From the NCBI GenBank assembly GCA_030704615.1, contig CM060734.1, positions 39,822,042 through 39,882,041 on the forward strand: a stretch of DNA of 60,000 nt, read 5' to 3'. Shown here piece after piece: positions 1 through 11,519 of this stretch. This DNA comes from Takakia lepidozioides. Its lineage: Eukaryota; Streptophyta; Takakiopsida; Takakiales; Takakiaceae. Each line of letters begins with the position of its first letter. Within the stretch, counting starts at the first letter, position 1. The notes under the pieces are model-generated. The model was not told the origin of the DNA and ran no database searches. It saw only the letters and a list, made by a program, of their open reading frames with translations. Made by a program: the position numbers and the translations under genes.

Positions 1-90
1 CACCAAGCAGGAATTTCTGGAGGGGTCTCTTGCCAATGGATTGTAGCAGTAAAGTAGGTATGAAGTCACATTGTGGTATGGCCCTTGCAG

Positions 91-2108
91 GTTAACAAGG
101 GAACGGAGTCATCGCTGGTGCAGCTGATGGATACAGGCATCATGCATGCAGACCCACATCCTGGGAACATTCTTTTAACCAAAGATGGAACTCTGCAGTT
201 AATAGACTTTGGTTTAATCACCCACATGGAGAAAAAGCATCAGGGTGCCATGCTGGCAGCTGTTGCCCACTTGGTGAACGGAGAGTGGCAGGGACTGGCT
301 GATGATTTGTGGGAAATGGATGTGCTAAAGCCAACCACTGATCGGTTTGCAGTACGACTGGTAAGTAATAGTCCAAATTTAGCTCATTACAGGGGGTTGG
401 TTGTATTTGTGCTTGCTTGCAAGATGCACAGGCTATTGATGGTAATCTGAAGCATGCCTTTTCAACTTACTCTAATACATCCTTCTGTGCCTCCCTGAAT
501 ATACAACAGCAATAGAATCAAGTAGTGAAAACTGTCAGAATTCGAGGGTGAACTTACTCCCTCTATCTAGACCCCTCCTTTGACTAGATAGGGTCAGCAA
601 CCATCCCTTGTTTGTGAATTTCATATCCTTGTGATTGTCAAGGGAGTATTGTATTAGTTGGTCTTTGGCTACATGATGACAATGGGGTTTATCCTGCATC
701 ATTCTTACTGATTGCATTTTTTGGTTTCTGACTTCTTCTCCCTGGCAGATTTCTTTCAAATTCACGTAGTGCTAGCAGATCTGCAAAAGATGTTTCCATT
801 TTTTGTTGTAATATGAAGCTCTGAGTAATCAATTTCTGTCCTGGGTTTTTGTCAGGGAGACCTGGGTGGGGACTTAGACAAGTGGATCTGTGTGTCGATG
901 GCCATTTCTTGACTGGTTCTGTGGATTTAAGTCAAGGGCACTCAGATTTGCTACCGTGCTACTGAACCCTCCACCATCCAGAGTGCGTTTACAAGGACCC
1001 TTGAGTAGGAAGGACATCACTTTTCATTGTTGAATCTGTGTGTGGATTACAGGCTTTGGAAAGGGCGTTTGGTGAGGGCCCAGATGCCATCATCAAGAAT
1101 GGAGTTCCTGACTTCAGTTTTGGACAGCTCACAAGGAAGTTCCTAGAAATCGCCTTCAAATTTCGGTTTCGGCTGCCCCCTTACTATACCCTGGTGCTAC
1201 GTTCGCTTGCTTCACTAGAAGGATTTGGTTTAGCAGTGAACCCAACCTTCAAGACCTTTAGTGCTACGTACCCTTATGTTGTGAGGCGACTACTGATGGA
1301 CTACACACCCACAACACAGCGCGTGTTACGCTCTCTACTGTTGACTGAGAAGAGGGAGTTCAAGTGGGACCGCATCTCATCATTCATGGCAATCTCCAGA
1401 AGTTCTGCAGCAGACAGAGCTGCCATGGAGATGGTGATGGTGCCTGAAGGAGTTGCAGAGGTCGTAAAACCAGCAGGTGGGGTGGGAGACGGGAGCTCAC
1501 AAATGACTGCCAACCTTGTAGGACTGCTGCTTGCCAAGGAGGGGCTGGGTGTCCGCCGCGTGATTTTGGAAGCAGATACACGAGCCCTGGCACTAGCTTT
1601 TGTATCAAGTGGGGCAGCCACATTGCGTCAGAGAATCGCTGCCACAATGGCAGAGGTTTTTTTCCAGTTCAGTCAGGAGGCTATGGAGAAACATTTCCAA
1701 TCTTCTCCGAGCAGGGAACTCCCTACAGTATCAATGACCTCAGTGGTGCACATGGGCGGGTCTCTGGAGCAGAACCCCGGGGAAAAAGTCTCTGGCATAG
1801 GCGGGCACGTTTCAGCAAAAACTAATTTGTTTCTGCCAGTTTCTGTAAGTACAACTTACTTCCAAAAACGGCGCTTAATGTTTCTCCTGAAAGCTTTGGC
1901 AGGAAGGCTGAGAGAACAGCCGATATTGGTGGCTCGAGTCAGCTGGGCATGCTTGACCATAATATGCTGGGCATTGGCTGTTGCATTCCACAAATTAGCT
2001 GTTTCTCTCAGTGACAAGTACTTCGGAGAAGTAAGACACACTCATCGAAGTGCTTATGACGATCAAACGGTCAATGGTGGGCTTGCTATGGTCTCGACTC
2101 CTGCATAG
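91..2108 (+). CDS. ABC1K (ADCK/UbiB-family) atypical kinase, 3' part
   Basis: Two exons are visible, 91-360 and 1053-2108, joined in phase 0; the 5' part lies outside the window. The first follows a CAG acceptor and encodes the catalytic core HADPHPGN and the metal-binding IDFG. It ends at a GTAAGT donor. The second follows TTACAG and gives the ABC1K C-terminal region (RLPPYYTLVLRSLASLEGF, then AYPYVVRRLL-like sequence), a variable stretch and a late hydrophobic segment (WACLTIICWALAVAF) before TAG. The family consists of atypical kinases of plastids and mitochondria that support prenylquinone and lipid metabolism. The C-terminal layout resembles plant plastid (plastoglobule) ABC1Ks, but I cannot fix the subfamily without the N-terminal transit peptide. 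No lesions were seen, so it is probably functional. Confidence 0.88.
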
Positions 2109-3631
2109 CTGTAGGCATACTTGTAGTCTCCACCCATGTATCAGTATGTGTACAATCGAAAACATTCCTCGGATAACTCATGTAAGCCAAATAGAGAGTA
2201 AACCGATCAACAGTTGCTAGTCTTATTCTTGATAAGATCAAGTAGAGTTGCAGAAGCACAAGCAAATCTTGGAAGGCGTTTGAGTTCTGTCAAGTTTCAA
2301 TCATGTGGATCCAAGATCACTTTCAGACCTCAGATTCTATGTACATTTGATATGCAACTCACGGGGTTTATGTTACACATATATGATGGATTTGAAGGCT
2401 TTACAACTTTCAGGTTAATTGTGATTGGGTGTCAGTGGTCTTTTCTTCTGGTGTGTTATGGTTGCGCTTCCAACCCAAATAATGAGTCTTCACCTCCTTG
2501 AGCATGAGTTCAGTCCCTGTCTTCACATTGTGGCCCCCTTGATTGTTATACAATTTTGTTTCACACAACACAATGTGATGCACACACTTCACTCTGGTGA
2601 TGGCAGGTCTTTCAGTCAGAAATCTCATCACCTCATCACCTGGAGTGTTGAGTATGCTGATTGATAAGCCCAACGGTTGTGGGAGGGGCAAGGTCACACT
2701 TGTTCGATTACATTTCCCCTCGGACGAAAAAGGTTGTTCTCAGTTGACTCTCTTGGTAAGACCAAGCATTTCTGATCCTCCTAGTGGAAACGTCTTAAGC
2801 TCCATAGATCATAAACATCATTTCAAACATTTTTGTGTATCAACAGCCCTCTTATTTGCTGCAATGGCTGTTTGAGTGCAGCAAATTCTTGAAGTTGTTG
2901 CAATTCTTGAACTGCAGGAGCTCTACGTTTCCCGCCATCATTCACCTTGCAAGCTGAGAGCTCTCAGCGAAGACTGTAGCTTTCCCTCATTTTGCCATTG
3001 GTAGTACGAACGTTGATAATCCTTGTGAGGCTTAATTAGGCAACGTCCCAATCTCTGACGACGTTGCTTCGATCTGACTCTCCTGGTAAGAGTAAGGATT
3101 TCTAATTCTTTTAGTGGAAAACTTCTTAAGCTCTATAAATCATAAACAACATTTCAAACATTTAGGTCTGAGTTCAGCCAGCCGTTATGCGAATGTTTGC
3201 TTGTAATAGGAAAGAGAGTGGGGAGAATGTAGTTGTCTCATATGGCAAGATCAACAAGAAAAAAATAAACAAACAGGTTGTTGGACACAAATGTATATCG
3301 AACAAGGAAATCACACCAATTAGATGATGACTTGACATGTGTGTATAGGCAAGTAAATCACAGAAGGAAGCATTCCAAAAGTATCTGCAAGCAAGCATTG
3401 TACACCATCAACTTGCATCGGCTCTTGGAAGTGGAACAGGTCGATTAACAATAGGTACACAAAAATCCAGCTTATCCTGGTACATTAAAATTTAGCTTTT
3501 GATGATTTGAGTCTGGGCCTTGAATTGGGTAGTCTGAAGTTCATAAACAACATTTCAAACATTTATGTCTGAGTTCAGCCAGCAGTTATGCGAATGTTTG
3601 CTTGTAATAGGAAAGAGAATGGGCAGAACCA
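2109..3631. repeat. Intergenic DNA with a short sequence present three times
   Basis: No gene is seen. A sequence of about 90-150 bp recurs at 2748-2840, 3076-3228 and 3541-3628. The copies share a TCTTAAGCTC block and a CATAAACAACATTTCAAACA block. The last two also share the following 60 bases, ending in GGAAAGAGA. The third copy abuts the LINE fragment, so these may be remains of several insertions or a local duplication. Confidence 0.5.
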
Positions 3632-4860
3632 ACACCAAAGCAGGTCTAATAATGCGGCAAAGCAAGGTTTGCTTGACCTCAGAGTTAAGCCCTCTGCAGA
3701 TGAAAAAATTAGTGAGACTCAGCGCTTTGCCTTTGCAAGTTTGAACAACTTTCTGGATGTGTGCATCCCAGTTACAGTTGGGGGAAAACTCAACGCCCAG
3801 GTATGTGTAGGGAGGGAGGACTGGGATCTCTTGGCTATCCCACTGCCACTTAAGATCACTTCGTCGCTCTCCTCTGCCGTTGAATGCCACCACTGCACAT
3901 TTACTGACATTAACCTCTAGCCCCCAAAGATCAAAGTATCTCTTCGCGCAATCAATGAATTGTCGAGGTTGGAAGGAGTCTCCCCTATAACTGCGAAGTC
4001 ATCCGCAAACATAAGGGCTGGAATGGTGGCATCACCCACCCTTAACCCAAATCCCTTATATTCCACATCCTCGAGGCGTTGATTGATGAAAACATTGAAG
4101 AACAGAGGGTAGAAGGTATATCCTTGAGCTACACCTTGGTCTATGTCCAAAAAGTTCGACTTCTGTCCATTAACAGTGACACAGCTTTTGGTGTGAGCAT
4201 ATAAGTTATGAACAACTCTCCAGATTTTTCCCTTGATTCCGCAAGACCAGAGGCAGAACCATAGACCATCTGTCCACACAATGTAGTTTTTTGAAATATA
4301 CTCCAGTTCATCAGGGCTGTTTTGAATCATAGGAACAGTTTTACCAACTGTGTCCTTCCATTCATCCTAGGACCCCTCACTGTTAGACCTAGAAGTTCTA
4401 CCAAGGATACCCCAAGAATCCACTGCTTTTTCGATTTCATTTCTTGCATTGATTGCACAAGACTGAAGGTCTTGTAGCAAATGGACAAAATAAGGAAGAG
4501 CCTCCTACAAGGCCTGGACATACTCAGCCTTGACCTCTTCATTATGGAATTTTTCTATGCGCCACTTCCGAATCAAACGTTTCACAGATATCTTGGTGTT
4601 GGTGTTGGACATGTGTTGCAACTGACCCCACCATGTGACCTTGAATTCATCTCGTCAAGCAAGGTTTTGGGAAAACACCTTTTGATCTCAGTCCAAACCA
4701 GAGAGTGGTCAGAGGTACCAATATGAATTTTGTCAATTAACACATTGGCACTGTGGGGAAACAGATTCTTGTCCACTATGATATAATCCACAATGGATTG
4801 GGTCACCTTTTGACCTATTGTTCAGGGTTGAAATCTGAAGCTCTTCCAGACAGTTAATTA
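3632..4860 (-). mobile_element. LINE fragment, reverse transcriptase part, decayed
   Basis: On the minus strand this matches the LINE at 11.6-14.7 kb. It reads from the end of the endonuclease (TSDHSLVWTEIKRCF, with the APE-type SDH motif) through the RT motifs GVAQG and FADDFAVIGETP to a stretch matching CRVIRPALE. Both ends break off abruptly, and several frameshifts and stops interrupt the frame. It keeps RT sequence just before NLYAHTKSCVTVNGQ that is deleted from the larger copy, so neither derives from the other. It is an internal fragment of a dead element. Confidence 0.85.
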
Positions 4861-5664
4861 ATCATCTTCTTTTTCCCTTCCCTGGGTAATCTTGCTTAGA
4901 GTGAAGATCTTAACTCTGCCCCGTTTGCACATGAGATGCACCAAGCAAAATTTTCTATTCAGTTAGAGGAGAGCTTTATTCATTACGAGTACACTAGTAA
5001 GATTAATGACTGGAGAGCCTATTGGCAGAAGGCTCCAGGGATTTAGAATGGGTGGGTGGAGAAAATTTGAATTTCAACAAAAAAAATTACAATAGATTAT
5101 GCCACGGATATAGCATTCGGATTAAATCCCGCACGTTCCCGATACGCAACATCCACCATGAGAACCCACTTGAGAGATTGCGTAAACAATCGAAGAATTG
5201 AGCCATTTCCAAAACAACATTAAATTTAATATGGTGTAGTGTGCGTGGTGCTAGTTTCCTATTACATGGGATCCAACCCAATGTTAGGAGTGCCATAGGT
5301 GTGTGTGTTGGTATTTGTTGTTTCCTTCAAGGCTCACTGTCGAGATGTTATGGAGGGCTTGGGTTTCTCAATTTCTCTGAATGTTTTCTTTTTCTTTCCT
5401 TATTTCGGGAGGGCGATCAATGCAGCTACATGGGGTGGTTATTTGATGTGATGTCTGATGCGTAACAAGGGAGGGACGGACGGACGGACGGAGGGGGAGG
5501 GGGAGGGCGAGAGGGAGGGAGGTGTTTGCATACCGGGCAGAAAAGGGGGTTCAAATCCCCCTCACTTCTTGGGCATAGATAGGGGTAAGCCTATGACGGT
5601 TATACATTTGCATAGTTCCTCATGTTTTTTGCATAGTATATATTTCCAATAATGAAAAGAAACA
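4861..5664. other. Non-coding stretch with a purine-rich microsatellite
   Basis: No gene is recognised. A GGAC/GGGA-type simple repeat lies at about 5467-5520. It is followed by a T-arm-like sequence (GGGGGTTCAAATCCCCC) without a matching acceptor or anticodon arm. Confidence 0.4.
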
Positions 5665-6060
5665 CTCTATGCGTGGGGATGACCCACACCTTTTTGTGCC
5701 AATTGAACGCAGTTCTCAGAATTTGTTGCTAGTAGTGCGGAGCAACACAAAGCCCTAGTTCTAGCGATGACTGAAGGTCGGAAGCTAGTTTAGCGTAGAG
5801 CAAGAATAGGGTGTCATAGTGCCACATCATCGTCGCCACGTTTTGTAGCCACGTCATCGTAGACAGGTCATTGTCGTCGTCAATTTCTTTGAAACCTGCC
5901 CGAAATGCCCAAAAATAACCGGCAGCGCGGGGAAGTGACGATGATGGCTTGAGCGCTGACGGGTGAAACACACGGATCTCGGGTTTTTCCGAGACGAGGA
6001 GAAGCATCGAGGCAAGGCGAGGATGCGTGATTTTTGGAGTGCGGAGGGATTTGTTTCACA
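5665..6060 (+). repeat. PPR-module 5' repeat, copy A
   Basis: This block begins with GGGGATGACCCAC and contains GCTAGTAGTGCGGAGCAAC and a run of GTCGTCGCCACG-like words. Related copies start at 9485 and 40,563, and a short piece lies at 19,068-19,115. Each full copy is followed within 1-2 kb by the same PPR coding sequence, so it is probably the leader or promoter region of a duplicated PPR gene. A second shared block, with TTACAAGGT-CTTGGGAG, follows at about 6135 and again at 10,155 and 41,275. Confidence 0.65.
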
Positions 6061-6371
6061 CACCGATCGCAGATGCAAATGTGGGCTCTTGGCTACTGTT
6101 AGTACCATGATTTGGTATTCTTCCTAATGTTTACAAGGTTCTTGGGAGAGTCAGCTTGGTCTTAGCAGGCCATGTTTCCATCTCTGCCTGCTCAGCTACA
6201 CCGTGGTGGTTCTCACAGACCAATCCGACATCACCTGACTACAAACACAAGCAGCACACACAAGAGGCAGAGATAGAAATGGTCACCAATATTAGAATTT
6301 CCAGCAATGGGGGATGAAAACACATCCATCAACTCTAATTTGACCACAAGTTGGCTTTTTTTTTTTGACAG

Positions 6372-6966
6372 TGAAGCAGATATTGCAGTTGTGTCCTGCG
6401 GAGAAGCTGATGTCAACTTACAAGGTTGCCAAGTTCAACCGTATGTTGATGAGTTCTTGCAAAATTTGGCTATGGTGCGTGGAAAGCTCAAAAAGGGGGG
6501 AGTGGGTGACACTGTTGCAATTGCACGTATTGTGCTTCACGACTGGAATGAAGGTCTCAGTCCTGTGTAACCCAGCTCAACATCTTCAGCATTACTAGGG
6601 ATACATGTACAATTCCTTTTACAGTAAAACCACTTACATACGTTTCAAATGCAAGCCAAGAATCCACAGTTACTTTGGTTACCCTTCGAGAAGATTCTTG
6701 GAACTGACATTTATTTATCCTGTTTCGATGGCAGGAAAAATCCTGTAGTACACAGTGGGCCACCTATGCGGGAGGTCAGTGAGCATGCCAAATCTGCAAT
6801 TGTAGCTGACTGGAGCAAGGATTTTGATGTGGAGGCTCTGTTTAAGAACGAGGAGTCAGTTTTTATAGCTGGACTCCCTTCTCTGGTCGACACACTCCAT
6901 GTGGAAATGCCTTCAAGTGCTCCACTTACTATGGACATCGACACTGTTCAGGCTGGTTCAATTTAA
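6372..6966 (+). pseudogene. NSN1: Captured C-terminal fragment of a nucleostemin-like GTPase gene (GNL3/NSN1 type)
   Basis: Exon 6372-6553 follows a TTTGACAG acceptor. It encodes QILQLCPAEKLMSTYKVAKF and then, after a one-base frameshift near 6440, MVRGKLKKGG and VLHDWNEG. An intron with GT..GCAG ends joins it to 6735-6966, which gives PPMREVSEHAK and KDFDVEALFKNEESVF before TAA. This order matches the C-terminal part of plant nucleostemin-like nucleolar GTPases, which act in 60S ribosome biogenesis. The G1-G5 GTPase core is absent. The piece sits inside the PPR module, where copy C has no such sequence, so it is a captured gene fragment that kept its intron. Confidence 0.72.
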
Positions 6967-7160
6967 CCTAGATTATATCTTCTCCTTGGCAGCAACAACA
7001 AAATTGTGTCTTTTTTCTCTGTCTTGGGCCACAAGTGAAATGTTGCTCAAACTAGACAAGCTGAAGTGTAGGCAAATGTATGCGCATGGTCAGCATTCTA
7101 TTTACAGATGATGTCAGAGACCTGACAATCAAGCTATAGTGAGTGATAGCCTATTTGAGA

Positions 7161-7360
7161 AATGAGGGGGTTGAGGTAAAGAAATTTCTGAACGACAAGT
7201 GGTTAGGGTTGTGTCTTGGCATGTGGATGCAAGCCTGCGGTGGAATTTCATACGTATTTTCTCTCTACTCTACTGATCTCAAGCATACATTGGGCTACAA
7301 TCAAGAAGTGATTGATGGCCTGGACACTTCAAAGGATATTGGTGGCAATGTGGGTATAAT
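7161..7360 (+). pseudogene. Fragment of a nodulin-like (NFD4-type) MFS transporter gene
   Basis: About 60 codons read KWLGLCLGMWMQACGGISY then YNQEVIDGLDTSKDIGGNVG. This is the first membrane segment and first loop of plant Nodulin-like-domain major facilitator proteins, where a W-Q-C-G-Y pattern and a YNQ...KDLG-like motif are typical. Homology stops at about 7357, exactly where sequence shared with PPR module C (about 41,505) resumes. It is therefore a second captured fragment, next to the nucleostemin piece. No further exons are seen. Confidence 0.6.
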
Positions 7361-7665
7361 GAAGGCACCTTCTCCAACACATTTCAGCCTGTTTTTCCCT
7401 GTAATCAGAGTCGTCCTTAAATTTTCATGTTGAATTCTGCAAGTTAGCTCGTTGGTGGATCTATGGTGGTTTTGGAGTGATTTTGACATGTTACTGCCAA
7501 TGTGGCAATAGGAAAGGGTCGAAGAGCAGATAACAGTGGCGAGGAGAAGCTCTGGAATGAATGTGTTTCTGACCGCAGTCAAGGGTGGAACAATCGAGGC
7601 AAAAAGGTGAATGCCTGTTGGAACCGCAAGTCAGCATAGGAATTAGTGTGATAATTAGGGTTGCG

Positions 7666-8072
7666 GTGTTTGCTAGAACAAATCTAGGCTGTCACTGTCA
7701 GCTTCTAGCGGCAAGGCAAGGATGTATGCATGATTTGTGCAGAGCAGGGATAGAGTTTGGGTCCAGATTCATCCAAGAGGGCCGGATTTCAAGCTCAAGA
7801 TTACCTATGATTCCCTATGGACGGATAGCTAAAACGTGCATGGGTAGATGGTCAACTGGGTGTTTCCTAGAACAAATCTAGGCTGCCATTGTCAGCTGCT
7901 AGCAGTGAGGCAAGGATGAATGCATGATTTGTGCAGAGGCATGGATGGCTGAAGCAGGGATAGAATGTGGGTCCAGATTCATCCAAGAGGTCCAGATTTC
8001 AAGCACAAGATTACCTATAATTCCCTGTGGATCAACAGCTACAAGAAGCCTGCATGGGTACATGGTCAACTA
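7666..8072 (+). repeat. Tandem pair of a ~200-bp unit upstream of PPR copy A
   Basis: Two near-identical units (7666-7858 and 7862-8072) run from TTTGCTAGAACAAATCTAGG through GGTCCAGATTCATCCAAGAG to GGTCAACT. Single copies lie at about 15,215-15,420 and 41,745-41,950, always just before PPR coding sequence. The unit probably belongs to the 5' region of the ancestral PPR gene, and it was doubled here. Confidence 0.7.
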
Positions 8073-9220
8073 AAGGCAACAGCTGCAGCGGCACAGCTGA
8101 TAAAATCAGGCACCTCAACCATTACCACAGCTTCTAGTAGAGGATCAAGAGAGGGAGTCCACAATACCTCTTCTGGCACTTCTGGGCATGTGAAGATGCT
8201 TTGTGAGGCAGGCAGACTGAAAGAGGCTCTACAGACTTTAAACCAAGGAGGCATTTCAGCAGATTCAGATACGTCTGTCTGTCTCTTGCATAAGTGCATC
8301 AAGATGAAAGGCCTGGAAGCTGGAAAGCAGGTGCACACTCACATTATCCAAAGTGGATTCACGCCAAACGTTTTTCTACTCAACACCCTTGTCAACATGT
8401 ATGTTAAGTGCGGGAGCATCATGGATGCTCACCAAGTGTTCAACAAAATGCCTCAACCATCTTTGATCACGTGGAATATAATGTTGGCAGGATTTACCAA
8501 GCATGGGATGCTTGAGCAAATGATGCGCGAAGGGGTGAAGCTCCAACCACATCACGTTTGTTTGTGTTTGCAATGCATGTGCAAGCCTGGGAGCCCTGGA
8601 AAGGGGAAAGGGGTCCATGGTGACATCGTCAAAGCTGGAATTGTACCAGATGTCATTCTGAATCTGCCCTCATGGACATGTATGCCACATGTGGGTGCAT
8701 TAAGGATGCAAAGGCAGTCTTCAACAATATGGCTGAACAAAATGTGGTGTCGTGGAACGCGATGATTGCAGGGTATGCACAGCAGGGACGCAGGGTGGAA
8801 GCTTTGGAGACCTATGAGCAAATGATGGGGGAAGGGGTGAAGCCCAACCACATCATGTTTGTGTGTGTTTGCAATGCATGTGCAAGCCTGGCAGCTCTAG
8901 AAAAGGGCAAAGAGGTCCATGGCAACATCGTCAGAGCTGGAATTGTACCCAATGTCATTCTGAACAATGCCCTCGTGGACCAGGGGTGATGCCCGACAGG
9001 GTCACGTTTACATGTGTGCTCAATGCGTGTTGTAGGCTAGGGGCCCTGGAAAAGGGCGAAGAGGCCCATGCTCACATCATCAAAGCTGGATTTTTGGACT
9101 GATATCTTTCTGGAGACTGCCTTTGTCGAAAGGTATGCCAAATGTGGGAGCATGAAGGATGCACTGAAAGTATTTGACAAAATGGCTGAACGGGATGTGG
9201 TTTCCTGGAGTGTCATGATA
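8070..9220 (+). pseudogene. PLS-class PPR gene copy A, frameshifted
   Basis: The reading begins with a conserved leader (LIKSGTSTITTASSRG, HVKMLCEAGRLKEALQTL) and enters PPR repeats such as GKQVHTHIIQSGF, NTLVNMYVKCGSI and EQNVVSWNAMIAGYAQQG. The frame shifts near 8540, 8690 and 8990 and is lost by 9219. PLS-type PPR proteins bind organellar RNA and often guide C-to-U editing. No E or DYW domain is present, so the copy is truncated as well as shifted. It shares the leader with copies B and C, which supports tandem duplication of one gene. Confidence 0.8.
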
Positions 9221-9484
9221 GTTTGTTCAGCATCTTAAATTTAGACATGTTTGTTTGTTTCTCGTGGTGTGGCTTTGGATGGAGCCCTTGACGAACTTGC
9301 ATTGTCAAAAGCTAAGCCTTAACCCACCAAGATCCTGGATGCTGGAAAGTTCATATAGTGAATGTAAGGGTATTTGGGTATGTTGTTATTGGTTGATGCG
9401 GCTTGTGAAAATTGAACATTGAAATGCAGATCCGCCATTTTTCTCCCAGGAAAAAACAAAACACGGGATCTCTGCATGTAACAC
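9221..9484. other. Spacer between PPR modules A and B
   Basis: No gene is seen. The spacer runs from the end of the PPR copy A similarity to the start of the repeat marking module B. Confidence 0.4.
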
Positions 9485-9870
9485 AGTGGGGATGACCCAC
9501 CCCTTTTTTGTGAAAAATTGAACGTAGTTCTCAGAATTCGTCGCTAGTAGTGCGGAGCAACGCGAAGCCCTAGTAGATTATTCTAGCGACGACCGAAGGT
9601 CGAGAGCTAGTTTAGCGTAGAGCAGGAATAGGGTGCCATAGTGCCACATCATCGTCGCCACGTGTCGTCGCCACGTTTCGTACGTCGTCAATTTCTTTCT
9701 ATCTGCCCGGATTGCCCTAAAAAGCCGAAAATAACTTCTTGAACGGTACTTCGTCGAGACTGACCCTTTTCCTCCTTGCTTCTGTTTGATGTTCAAAGGA
9801 GAGAGAGAGCGCGAGCGTAATGGCTACATAGGTTGATAAGGCCTGGTATTTAGAACAGGTTTAGATAGGT
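9485..9870 (+). repeat. PPR-module 5' repeat, copy B
   Basis: This is the most complete copy of the leader repeat. Positions 9584-9845 align closely by eye with 40,563-40,843, through the shared end CTACATAGGTTGATAAGGCC. The start (GGGGATGACCCACCCC) matches 5671 onward. A GAGAGAGAGCGCGAGCG stretch lies near the 3' end. Confidence 0.7.
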
Positions 9871-10216
9871 TTGGCAGAGCTCGACTGTGCGGAGGGCATT
9901 TCTTCAAACGGCGCATCCAGGAGAGCGTTCTCCAGTGAGAACTCCAGGGAAAAAGGTGAGCATATTTATCCTCCACAATGGTGGGACAACCTACATATCA
10001 AGGTTTAGAGGGTTTACCCCTAGGACGCCTCTCTTTCTTCTTACATGATGTGAAAAAGGTTTTCTGTTTTGCAAAAGTGGCTGTCCCTGTCTGTATCATA
10101 GGTTGTTGTTCCTAAACAGGCCATGAAATTGCATTGCGCAAGGGTTTTTCTTGGTGTTTACAAGGTACTTGGGAGGGTCTTCTTGGTTTTGGGAGGCCGT
10201 CTTATTGATAGCTACA

Positions 10217-11503
10217 AAAAACCTGCATGAGTAGATGGTCAACTGCAAGCAGCAGCAGGGGCACAATTGATAAAATCAGGCACTCTCACAATGACCACAG
10301 CCTCCAAAAGAGGACCAAGAGAGGGAGTCCACAGGACCTCTTCTGAAAATTCCGGGTATATGAGGACACTATGTGAGGCAGGGAAACTGAAAGAGGCTCT
10401 TCAAATTTTGAACCAAGGAAGCATTTCAGCAGGTACAGATACTTATGTCTGTCTCTTGCATGCGTGCGTCAAGATGAAAGGCCTGGAAATGGGAAAGCAG
10501 GTGCACTCTCACATTACCCAAAGTGGATTCAAACCAAATGTTTTTCTACAGAACACCCTTGTGAACATGTATGTTTAATGCGGGAGCATACAACACCATC
10601 AGAGGTGCAAAGGGAGAGTTTGACAATATGGCTGAACGAGATGTAGTGTCCTGGAGTTCGATGATTGCAGGATATGTGCAGCATGGGTGTGGCATGGAGG
10701 CTTTGGAGACCTATGAGCAAATGATGCAGGAAGGAGTGAAGCCCAATCGGATCACATTTGTGTGTGTCTGCAATGCGTGTGTGGGCCTGGCAGCCCTGGA
10801 AAAGGGCAAAGAGGTCCATGGTGATGTAATCAAAGCTGGAGTTGTACCAGATGTCATTCTGAACACTTCCCTCGTGGACATGTATGCCAAATGTGGCAGC
10901 ATCGGAGATGCAAAGGGAGTGTTCGAGAATATGGCTGAACGGGATGTAGTGTCTTGGAATATAATGATTGCAGGATATGCCCAGCATGGATATGAGCTGG
11001 AGGCTTTGGAGACCTATGAGCAAATGATGCAGGAAGGGGTGAAGCCCAACCGGGTCACATTCACTTGCATTTGCAATGCATGCGCGAGCCTGTCAGCCCT
11101 GGAAAAAGGCAAAGAGGTCCATGAAGACATCATCAAAGCTGGAATCGTACCAGATCTGATTCTGAACAATACCCTTGTGGACATGTATGCCAAATGCAGC
11201 ACCATCAGAGGTGCAAAGGGAGAGTTTGACAATATGGCTGAACGAGATGTAGTGTCCTGGAGTTCGATGATTGCAGGATATGTGCAGCATGGGTGTGGGA
11301 TGGAGGCTTTGGAGACTTATGAGCAAATGATGCAGGAAGGTGTGAAGCCCAACCGGGTCACATTTGTTTGTGTTTGCAATGCTTGTGTGGGCCTGGCAGC
11401 CCTGGAAAAGGGTAGGAAGGTCCATGGTGACATCATCAAAGCTGGGATTGTACCAGCTGTCATTCTGAACAATACCCTCCTGGACATGTATGCCTCAGGG
11501 TGA
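10217..11503 (+). pseudogene. PLS-class PPR gene copy B, with homogenised 303-bp repeats
   Basis: The leader and first repeats (10,267-10,578) end in a TAA where copy A has a lysine codon (MYVKCGS). A 310-codon open stretch at 10,571-11,503 then gives three P-L-S triplets of about 101 residues, with NMAERDVVSW, YEQMMQEGVKPNR, LEKGKEVH and VDMYAKC. The blocks at 10,597-10,711 and 11,203-11,317 are almost identical in DNA, two units apart, which points to unequal exchange or gene conversion. There is no E or DYW tail; PPR similarity stops at the LINE junction near 11,503. An organellar RNA-binding role is known for the family, but this copy looks non-functional. Confidence 0.82.
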
Positions 11504-11519
11504 TCCCTGGGAATTGGTT

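Noticed and set aside
5523-5565. tRNA gene
   Set aside because: Only a T-arm-like hairpin is present; no anticodon arm or acceptor stem pairs.
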